DNA of 64,000 bases. It comes from Dipteronia dyeriana. Taxonomy: Eukaryota > Streptophyta > Magnoliopsida > Sapindales > Sapindaceae. Of the stretch, positions 56,005 through 64,000 are shown piece by piece. Each line of letters begins with the position of its first letter. Positions within the stretch are counted from its first letter, which is position 1. Made by a program: the position numbers and the translations under genes. A model generated the notes under the pieces. The model saw only the letters and a list, made by a program, of their open reading frames with translations, did not search any database and had not been told where the DNA came from. The stretch lies in contig CM065298.1 of assembly GCA_032871835.1 (NCBI GenBank), positions 78,086,154 to 78,150,153 of the forward strand. The letters are read 5' to 3'.

Positions 56005-58190
56005 TCACTCCATGTGACAAATCCCAATCGATCTACTAAATCCATTGGACATAGTTGAGTTTATGGGTGAAAACTTAGCACAATGACAAGAGGGTTCATC
56101 TTTCTTAATCCACTTAGGTGACACATTGTTATTCCTAGTGGTCAAAATCATCATATTACTCCTAGGATCATTAATAATAGCTCTCCTAGGCTCATGCATA
56201 TTAGCTCTACCCCTTTTTCTTTCAATCATGCTCTTAGTTCTACACATGTTAATGTACTTAAAGCAATTTGGTCTAATATGACCATCAACACCACAAAAAT
56301 GACATGAAGGAATAAAATGAGGGGTCATACCATTTCTTTGTGAGGACAAAGATGCTTTCCCATGTCTTTGAGCTTTCCTTTGGTGTGGTATTGATTCTCT
56401 TCCCTTGTTGTTAAGTTGGAGAAGATTGCTTTCATTGTTGAGCATGCAGGAAATACTTCTTGGCTTGATGGCTTTTAGTTTGAGGGATAGTTGATTGAAG
56501 TGCTCTCATTGGTTTAGCTTGAGCTTGACTTCTTGGTGCAATCTTGACTTGGACATTTCTAGAAGACTCTCCTAGTATAATTTTCTTCTTAGGATTAAGT
56601 GGAGGAAGAGGTTCTTTGAAGTCCAAGCTCTTGAAAAATACCGTCTTGCTAGGAGTTGAGGTCTCCTTGTCATCTTCAAACCCTAGACCTCTATTGTCAC
56701 TTGGCTTCTTGCCAACTCCCAACATATGGTCAAGCTTCTCCGTACTCGAAGTCATCTTAGCAATCAACTCTGTAGCTTCTCTAAGCTCCTCCTTCAAGCT
56801 TTCTTCCACTTTTATTCCATTCTCCACTTTCTCACTTGAGTGAGTCACTTCGGTTGATAGCTTGAGGTTCTCTTCCTTTAGCTTCCGAACCTCTTTCTTC
56901 ATATTCAACCTTGAGCTTTTAAAATGCTCAATAAACCCTTCAAGGTTCATACTCTCTACATTTCCATTTGTAGAGTAAGATAAAGAACTCTTATCACTAG
57001 AGTCATCACTAATGTCACTTGTTGCCATGATGGCATCATCAATGTAAGTAGCTTCACTTATCACTCTCTTAGCTACTTTTTCATCACATCCTTCTTCAAG
57101 GTTGCAAACTAAGGCCTTTTTGCCTTTTTCTACATCTTCCATATAAGAGGCTCCAAAAGCCGTGTAGTTAAGAATAATCTCTTCATCACTAGAGGAATCA
57201 TCTCCTTCATTGGAGTTATCACTTCCACTATCAATTCATGGGGTGGTCACCACCTTTTCTTTCTTCTTCTTCTTTGAATTAGCACATTCGGGGGCAAAGT
57301 GACCTATCCCACCATATTCATAACATCGGACCCCTTTCCTTCCGGTCTTTTCTTCCCTAGGCTCAAACTTCTTGAAATGAGTCTTTTTCTTCAAGTTTTG
57401 ATCCTTGGATCTGAAACCTTTCCTCTTGGACTTGTAGAATTTCTTGAACTTCCTCATTAGTAAAGCCATTTCCTCATCCGAGTCATCATTTTCCTCCTTC
57501 TCAACTTTGGAGGCTTTCAAAGCAATTCCCTTTTGCTTTACCCTTCCTAGATCCATAAGCTAGTAGTCTCCCAATCACTTCACTCGGCTTCATATCCTTG
57601 TAAGCACTATTCTCTTCTAAAGCCGTCACCTTAGACTCAAATCTTTTGGGTAGAGATCTCATAATCTTTTGCTTGATTCTCTTATCCAAATAAGGGTCAC
57701 CAAGTAGATGACTTTTATTCACAACGTCCATTAATCTTATTTCAAAGTCATTAAAGCGCCCGTTCTTATCTATCTTGAGCAATTCGAATTGTGTTTGGAG
57801 AACTTGAAGCTTCGATTCCTTAACCATATCAGTTCCCTCATGTGCAACCTCTAGGATATCCAATGCCTCCTTAGCTATCCTAGTATTTTGAACCAACTTG
57901 TACTGGTTCTCATCCATTGCACATAGGATGGCATGCATTGCCTTCCTATTCCATTTTGATGCCTCAAACTCTTGTTCGTTCCACTGTGCCTTTGGTTTGA
58001 GTACATCATCTCCTCCATCCGTAGGAATCATCATGGGTGGAGTGTAGCCATCTTCAACCGTCATCCATGCCCTGTCATGAATTTGGCAAATATATGACTC
58101 CATCTTGCCTTTCCAAGAGGCATAATTCAATCCGGTGAGAAGTGGAGGCCTAGTGCTAGAAGCTCCCTCGTTGCCACCGTTTCCACTCAT
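56005..58190 (-). pseudogene. gag: Sire-E gag, nearly complete
   Basis: ATG at 58188-58190 opens SGNGGNEGASSTRPPLLTGL, then NYASWKGKMESYICQIHDRA, the start of Sirevirus gag. The 57501-58265 frame holds the capsid domain (FELLKIDKNGRFNDFEIRLM, LGDPYLDKRIKQKIMRSLPK). After a frameshift (57501-57556) a basic segment carries a knuckle CYEYGGIGHFAPEC with Tyr in place of the second Cys, then TGA (57236). A Ser/Asp-rich and coiled-coil stretch follows in 57142-56432 (NMKKEVRKLKEENLKLSTEV). After another shift a complete second knuckle CHFCGVDGHIRPNC appears in 56445-56005. Only two shifts and one stop break about 730 codons. The 99-codon plus frame at 56544 is antisense. Confidence 0.9.
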
Positions 58191-58302
58191 TGTGTTTAAT
58201 GAATGAATGCTATAAATGCAAATGTATGAATGATCAATACACACACAAAATGCAACACACACCAAAAATGAGCAAGGATCACCTATGTATGTCTAGGAAC
58301 CC

Positions 58303-58316
58303 GCTCTGATACCAAT
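58303..58316 (-). promoter_or_regulatory. Sire-E primer binding site
   Basis: The minus strand reads ATTGGTATCAGAGCGGG, an intact tRNA-Met-type site directly after the 5' LTR. Confidence 0.92.
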
Positions 58317-60066
58317 TAAAACAAATATTATGGTGTGTAATATATTAATCTAGAGGGGGGTGAATAGATTTTAATCAAATTTTACCTAATTTTCGTTAAT
58401 GGTTAATTAGACGAAAATACCCCTAACTAGTCACAATAATATCACAAGTGTAATAAGTGCGGAAAAAATAAAGACACTTGAGATATACGTGGAAACCCTC
58501 CAAATGGGAAAAACCACAGGCTGTTAATTGCACCACAATCGAACAACGAATCCACTGATGATAGAGGCGTTACAACCTACTCCCGGTATATAAACGACTA
58601 CCACTACCAAATCCCGATATTAAGTGGATCTAGTCCAATTTGCTTACGTTTGAAGCAACCTACTCCCGGATGCAATGCTAAACTTACTTCTCTTAAATGA
58701 AGAAATAAACACCCTATGTGAACATATGATGACATTCAAGCAACAAACAAGGCTAGGGTACCTTATAAGCTTATCTAGGATTATGAGATGGCAATAAATG
58801 CAATCCTATATATCAAGAGCTAAATGACATGTCATAAAGCTTAGCTAAACATATAACAAGCAATCCTATAAAGCTATCATAAGAGCCAAATCGACACATG
58901 TTTTCATTAAGCATGGCAAGGACTATAATGCAATTACTAAATGCAAGCAATGAGTCTTAAACAATATCTAAATGCAAAGCATAAAGATTTAGCTAGAAGT
59001 TATCAACAACAACAATCCTAGCTATCACAATACAACACTCAATCATGTCATCACAACAATCTCTAATTTGTATCTAGAAATATTCTAAGAGAATACAATT
59101 AATTAAAGAGATGGTTTAACAAGCAAAAACACTTAACTTGTAAGAAGATAGTGAAGAGCTTACCAAACAAGATGTGATAAAGCAACACTGTCCATAGATG
59201 CACTCTAGATGAACTTAGATGATGCAAGATGAAGTTTTGATGCTCATGGGGATGCTTTGAGTGATTAAAAATGAGTTCTTGGAAGTGTTTTTCCTTTGAA
59301 ATGTGTTCTAAGAAAAATATGTGATATTTTGAACTCTTACACGACCTTAAGGCAATGTGATATATATATATATATATATATATAAGATCCAAACAAAGTG
59401 ATGTCATTTTGGAAAAAATGTTCCATCTTCCTCATTGTGCGCTGGTGAGGTGCGCAAGTCGAGTAGCGCACCACCAGCGCACTGCCTAAAATTTTCAATA
59501 GGCGATGGTCAAGTGGCGCATGTCAGTGGCACAACACAAGCACAAAACCACTGGAATGTTTGCGCTGGTGGGTCTGCGCTAGTCGAGTGGCGCACCACCA
59601 GCGCACGCCCACTTTTTGCATCTTTGCACGGGTGCAGCAGCGCAACCCAGTGGCGCAACACTAGCGACAGTCCACTGTGAATGTTACGCTGGTCGAGTAG
59701 CGCACCACCAGCGCAAGGTTTATTTTTTCAACACTTAAATGCACAAAAAATAATAAGTTCAAGGGTGATGAAATTGCATCCTATTTTAATGCCTAGCATG
59801 ACATACAACTTTCATAGCAAGATGCAAATAGGTTAACACGAGTCATTTAAACTAAAATTCACACAAGAAAACACTCAACATATATGATCAAGAGTTATGC
59901 ATGAATATGTGAGTGTGTGCAACTATCTCTTCAAAGTAAGTAAACAATAGAATTTTACCTTTGGTGCTTCTCCTCTTGAGGTCTTGAGAGCCTAAGCTAC
60001 CCTTACATGAACCCCAACAATGTGGTTGTTCACAAAATAAGCCAATGAACAAATGAGGACTTTTCA
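58317..60066 (-). repeat. Sire-E 5' LTR
   Basis: In minus sense it starts TGAAAAGTCC and ends ATTTGTTTTA. G-tract at 58355-58360, TATA-like (TA)n at about 59360-59383 and the GC-rich palindromic island at 59435-59720 just upstream of it. Confidence 0.93.
59435..59720. repeat. GC-rich palindromic island in Sire-E LTR
   Basis: GCGCTGGTGAGGTGCGC (59439-59455) pairs with GCGCACCACCAGCGC (59466-59480) with two unpaired bases. The unit GTCGAGTRGCGCACCACCAG recurs three times in the island (about 59458, 59582 and 59692). The same island is in the 3' LTR at about 54019-54295, with some arms decayed. Confidence 0.92.
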
Positions 60067-60071
60067 GGAAT

Positions 60072-61061
60072 TATTTATCTAATAGAATTAGGAAGTCTTT
60101 AATATGGTTACAAATACACTATTGAGTTGGATTAGGAGTCTTGGTGTTAGGATAGAATTCCTTTTTGAAAAGGATTCTTAATCACCAAGTAAATATACCT
60201 AAGGAAATGATTCTTAACTACCAAGTAATCATTCTTAGGAAAAGAATAAACTCTCCTAATCTATATCAATGAGAAATTCGGCCAGCCCATATGAAGATAG
60301 GAGAAGTTAGATTTCCTTTTAGATAAGGATTCTTAACTACCAAATAAATCTACCTAAGGAAATGATTCTTGCTAACCAAGTAAATTCTTCTTAAGAAAGG
60401 ATTTATGAATCTATATATATGTGTGTGTGATTTTCGGCCAGCCCTAAGAATTCTATGATGAAAATTTCGACCATGCTAGGTAATTTTCAAAGAGAGAATT
60501 TGGCATAGCAAGAGAGAATTTTGAGGGAGAAAATTTAGTTTTTGCTCTAGACAAAATTCAATCAACTCATAGAAAAAAGGTGTGGAATTCGGCCAAGGAG
60601 AAAAGAGAAAAAGAGAACGTTTTTGTTTTCGATAGTACACTAGTATCCTTTACATCAAAAGGGCTTTGTGTACAACATCAAATCAAGGTTCACACGATTT
60701 TCAATCAAATTGATTGATAATTCACAAGTGACCGAACAATCTTGGATTTTTCTCTTGGAGGATATTTGTAGCTAACAAAGAAAAGATTTTGCTTTATCTC
60801 CATCCTCAGGTATACAATTTAAAGAAAGGGAGCCCACACTCCAAGGTGATTCACGTTCGTGATTGGAGTGGAAGATCTTGCGGAATCAATTCGGCACTTG
60901 TTCAATCATCACGAGGAAAAGGTACGATACTTTTATATACATCAATTAATCTAGGGTTAAAGTTCTCGTTGCATAAAGGGAATTTTTATTTATTTATACG
61001 CAAACCCTATTTTCGTTTTCTCACGCTTCCGTTGCATTTTGAACCTGCTTATTTCCCTTTA
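60072..61061 (+). repeat. Copia-D3 5' LTR, right part
   Basis: It continues the LTR broken at 52913 and matches D2 46013-46861. It is about 140 bases longer owing to extra copies of AAGGATTCTTAACTACCAA and CCTAAGGAAATGATTCTT between 60170 and 60400. A donor-like GAAAAG/GTACGA is at 60921. Confidence 0.88.
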
Positions 61062-61079
61062 ATTGGTGTAAGAGCCTGG
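61062..61079 (+). promoter_or_regulatory. Copia-D3 primer binding site (mutated)
   Basis: ATTGGTGTAAGAGCCTGG is the D2 site with changes in the middle (GTAA for ATCA). Confidence 0.82.
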
Positions 61080-62451
61080 TTGTACCCTTGATTAATTGAT
61101 GTATGTGTTCGTGAATCTTTTTCTTTTATTGTATATATGCATGTTTTAGAAAGAGATGGCACTCTAGGTATTCACATATATATTTATATTGGAATGTATG
61201 GATATATATATATATATATATATATATGTTTTATATGTGGTTTGTTATTGCTCAATTTTAATCCTAGAATTTCAATGTATTTTGTTTTGGGATTGTAACA
61301 AGAATGGTGGTCTATTATCGCCATAATTTCCTTCTTGGTAGTTGCTAAGTTTTTTTTTTTATTTTGTTGTTGTAATAATAATAAAAAAAACTGCAGTATT
61401 TTATTATTTAAATTCTTCTGTAATACATTCAAGTTTTGAAGACTCGAAGGTTTGAATAATTAGGAGCAATCGGAACAAGTTTGGGACCGTGCGAGCCGTA
61501 ACAACAAACATGCGTGCGAAGAGCACGCATCCACGTTTGTTGTGGCATGGGTTGCGCACGGCAGCCATTTTGGTAGCCTTGGGCTACGCATGGCAACCCT
61601 TTTTGGGTTTGCGGCATGCGCATGCCTATGGGCAAGGGCGAAGGGTGCACACGCCCATGGGAGGTAGCCGAGGGAGTCCGAACGACGAAGGTCGCTTGAA
61701 GACTTGTTCTCCAAGAAAGGAGTTCTTGTATTCCAAGATATATGTAATTTACTTTTTTTTCTAGGATGGACCAAAATTGTAGCTATTTATATTTTTGTAA
61801 ATATTACAATATTTGTCATTGTTTGATAACATGTCATATAGAATAGGAGTGCCACTCATATATCTCTTTTGGTATGAACATGCATTGAATGGTTTAAGTA
61901 TCTAAATTGGCATCTAGATAACCTAGTAAATCATTCTTTAGAATTCAAGCACACGCCTTAAACTATTGAGTGGGAGAAGGTGTTTTGGAACACCTACGGC
62001 CTCCAAGTTTAGTTGAGCTTTATGTTTCGTGAATAACCTCCCAAGAGGTATTCATGAATGGAATTTAGCAAGATACTTCCTTACAAGGATAGACTAGACA
62101 ATTATCCCAAATGATATCTACTCCCAAAGGAGGGATATTCGTGAGGGACTATATTGAAGGTCGATAACTTGGTAACACATTCAATGTGAGTTTATTAATA
62201 TCCTCTCAAGAGTTCTTGTTAATAAAATCACAAGGCTAAAATTGAAAACGTTGGTTGTTATGTTAACAATTAGGTAGGACCTAGTCCAACTAGTAAATAT
62301 TGTGAACTCCTAAAGGAGGTGTGACAGTTATGGGTGTTGGATCACCATTGACTTTTTACGATTGAATTATTTCATTTAATTCAAGATAAATATTCAAAAG
62401 TGCTTAATCATGATTATTAACTTATATAAATTTTGTTATTGTTCAGAAATC
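61080..62451 (+). other. Copia-D3 leader
   Basis: It is homologous to the D2 leader. A GC-rich island at about 61480-61700 has an extra TTGGGCTACGCATGGCAACC unit relative to D2. The leader ends TTGTTATTGTTCAG then AAATCATG, an acceptor-like site before the gag ATG. Frames at 61429-61774 derive from the island. Confidence 0.75.
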
Positions 62452-63240
62452 ATGACCCCATCTCTAATCAACATCCTTAAAGACAATACTTTAACTGGTG
62501 ATAATTATGTCACATGGAAAAGGAAATTTGGGCTTCTATTGCAATCCGAAAAGTATAAGTTCGTTCTGTGCACTCCTAAACCACCTACTCCTACTAAAAA
62601 ACCTACTCAGGAGCAAAGAGATGAGTATCAGCAGTTGGAGTCTTCTGATGAGATGGCTAAATGTTTCATTATGGCCACTATCTCCGACGTGTTGCAACAG
62701 CAACATGAAGGAATGGAGACTGATGCCGATATAATGATGTCTCTAGAGAAGATGCTTGGTATGAGGTCTAGGACTACAAAGAGAGAGGCAGTGACTGCTT
62801 TTATGAATCTTAAGATGAAACCTGGATCGGCTGTGAAAGATCACATGATGAAAGTCATAGCACATCTCAACATTGCTGAACTGAATGGTGCTGAGATAGA
62901 TGGTGTGACCAAAATTGATATGGTTGTCAACTCACTGTTGGATTCCTTTGATCAATTCAAGTTAGACTACACCTTGAATAATAAGGAATACACCTTGCAA
63001 GGCCTGATGTAAGATGTTCAAAGCGCGGAAAAGATCCTTGTGAAAGGCAAGGAACAAGAGATTCATACCGTAGGTAAAGTTGCTGCTGTTAAGACCCGTA
63101 AAAAGGTCAAGAAACAACAGAAGAAAAAGCAACTAGGACCTATAAAGAAGGAGACAAAGAAAGTAACCAAGATCAAAGGAAAGTGTTTCCTTTGTGGAGA
63201 AAAGAGACATTAGAACAGAAATTGCCCAAAGTCTCAAGAC
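62452..63240 (+). pseudogene. gag: Copia-D3 gag
   Basis: ATG at 62452 opens TPSLINILKDNTLTGDNYVT, then WKRKFGLLLQSEKYKFVLCT. The frame stays open for 186 codons to 63012 (TTKREAVTAFMNLKMKPGSA, SFDQFKLDYTLNNKEYTLQG), then TAA. Beyond it lie a basic linker and a CCHC knuckle, CFLCGEKRH, with TAG at 63211-63213 replacing a Trp, then NRNC. This is the best preserved capsid reading in the window after Sire-E. Confidence 0.9.
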
Positions 63241-64000
63241 AAAAAGGAAGAAGGTAATATTAATTATCTTGAAACATGTTTTTTGGCGGATTCTATGAAT
63301 TCTTAGATCATAGACTCCGGAGCCACTAATCGTGTTTGTTTTTCCTTACGGGGGTTCAAGGAAAGGAGAAGGCTTAATGAGAACGAATTCAACTTGCGTT
63401 TAGGCAATGGAGCGTTGGTGTCTGCTAGTTCAGTAGGAGATATTAGAATTAGTTTAGATTCTTATAGGCATTTAGATTTAATAGACGTTTACTATGTACC
63501 TCAATTCAAGAGGAATTAAATTTTAGTTTCTTGTTTAAAAAAATTTGGTTATTCGGTTACTTTTAATAAATATTTTATTATTAGTAAGAATGACAAAACT
63601 ATTTACAAAGGTACATTGGAAAATGGTTTATTCTATTTGTATGGAAATATCTCTGACTTGTTAGACATGGAATCAACGGAACTTAATCATAAAAGAGTAA
63701 AATTATCAAAAGATGAAACCTACCTATGGCATTTGCGCTTAAGTCATATCAATCTTAATAGGATTAAAAGATTGGTATGTGACAGACCTCTAAGTGACTT
63801 AAAGGTTGATGATCTACGAACTTGAGAATCTTGTTTGGAAGGTAAAATGACCAAAAGGTCATTTTTCGACCAAAGGCGCAAGAGCTATCGAATGTTTAGG
63901 ATTAATACACACTGATGTGTGTGGACCTATGAGCATTCAAGCTAGAGGTGGATATGAGTACTTCATCATTTTCATGGATGATCACTCAAGATTTGGCTAT
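63241..64000 (+). pseudogene. pol: Copia-D3 protease and start of integrase (runs off the window)
   Basis: The protease site IIDSGATNRVC lies near 63307-63339 with D-S-G intact, after a TAG at 63304. FNLRLGNGALVSASSVGDIR follows. The frame at 63616-63825 has TYLWHLRLSHINLNRIKRLV and ends at TGA. The integrase start [10 protein letters not shown] (first Asp intact) is at about 63902-63934, and the reading continues to the window edge (HSRFGY). The element continues to the right. Confidence 0.88.

Larger units (their letters stand above)
52914..60066 (-). mobile_element. Sire-E, gag-only Sirevirus-like element
   Basis: A 7.15-kb minus-strand element with an LTR pair (52914-54639 and 58317-60066), an intact tRNA-Met-type primer site, a long gag region and a 3' non-coding region with polypurine tracts. 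There is no protease, integrase, RT or RNase H between gag (ends 56005) and the 3' LTR. The LTRs end TG...TA in element sense. GGAAT duplications flank it. It is non-autonomous by sequence; it could only move with pol supplied by another element. Confidence 0.92.

Noticed and set aside
56544..56843. 99-codon plus-strand frame
   Set aside because: It is antisense to the Sire-E gag coiled-coil region.

Overview
This 64-kb window comes from a flowering plant, probably a dicot. It is AT-rich and dense in LTR retrotransposons, with long (1-2.4 kb) LTRs, tRNA-Met-type primer sites, Ty1/copia Sirevirus-like and Ty3/gypsy Tat-like elements, and a hAT-type MITE. I see no host gene, rRNA, tRNA gene or CRISPR array. 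Every recognisable protein is a broken retrotransposon gag or pol, so there is no working pathway. The interest is the architecture.

Layout (labels are mine). The whole window lies inside one old minus-strand copia element, Copia-C, whose parts run from left to right: 3' LTR pieces 7244-7785 and 8811-9498, pol 9499-12600, gag 3' half 12600-13019, gag 5' half 38671-39111, leader 39112-42631, primer site, and 5' LTR 42647-43846. Other elements have blown it apart. Gypsy-G (minus, 1-7243) and a solo LTR of the same family in the opposite orientation (7786-8810) sit in the 3' LTR. A gypsy-type solo LTR, F (13020-38665, perfect AATGG target duplication), sits in gag. F contains a Sirevirus-type solo LTR, S (13510-15713, duplication TTTTC), and a Sirevirus-like element, Sire-B (16078-36875, duplication GTAAA). 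Sire-B in turn contains a hAT MITE (19338-20013, 8-bp duplication) and a second copia of the C family, Copia-A (20068-29543). Another solo LTR, Q (40628-41969), sits in the C leader. The C 5' LTR is broken at 43847 by Copia-D1; the D1 LTR is broken at 44585 by Copia-D2; D2 pol is broken at 51473 by Copia-D3; and the D3 LTR is broken by Sire-E (52914-60066, duplication GGAAT). D3 then continues past the right edge. The longest chain is C > D1 > D2 > D3 > E (five levels), and the other long chain is C > F > B > A (four levels).

The elements use the usual retrotransposon logic: LTR promoter, tRNA primer site, gag, protease-integrase-reverse transcriptase-RNase H (copia order) or protease-RT-RNase H-integrase (gypsy order), then a polypurine tract. 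All are defective. Sire-E keeps gag but has no pol; Sire-B keeps pol but lacks the N-terminal half of gag; Copia-A lost most of gag; D2 lost its protease active site. The same conserved tryptophan codons have become stops in independent elements. Sirevirus-type LTRs carry GC-rich palindromic islands and a length-variable C/G tract, and the copia leaders carry GC-rich repeat arrays ahead of a splice-acceptor-like site just before the gag ATG.
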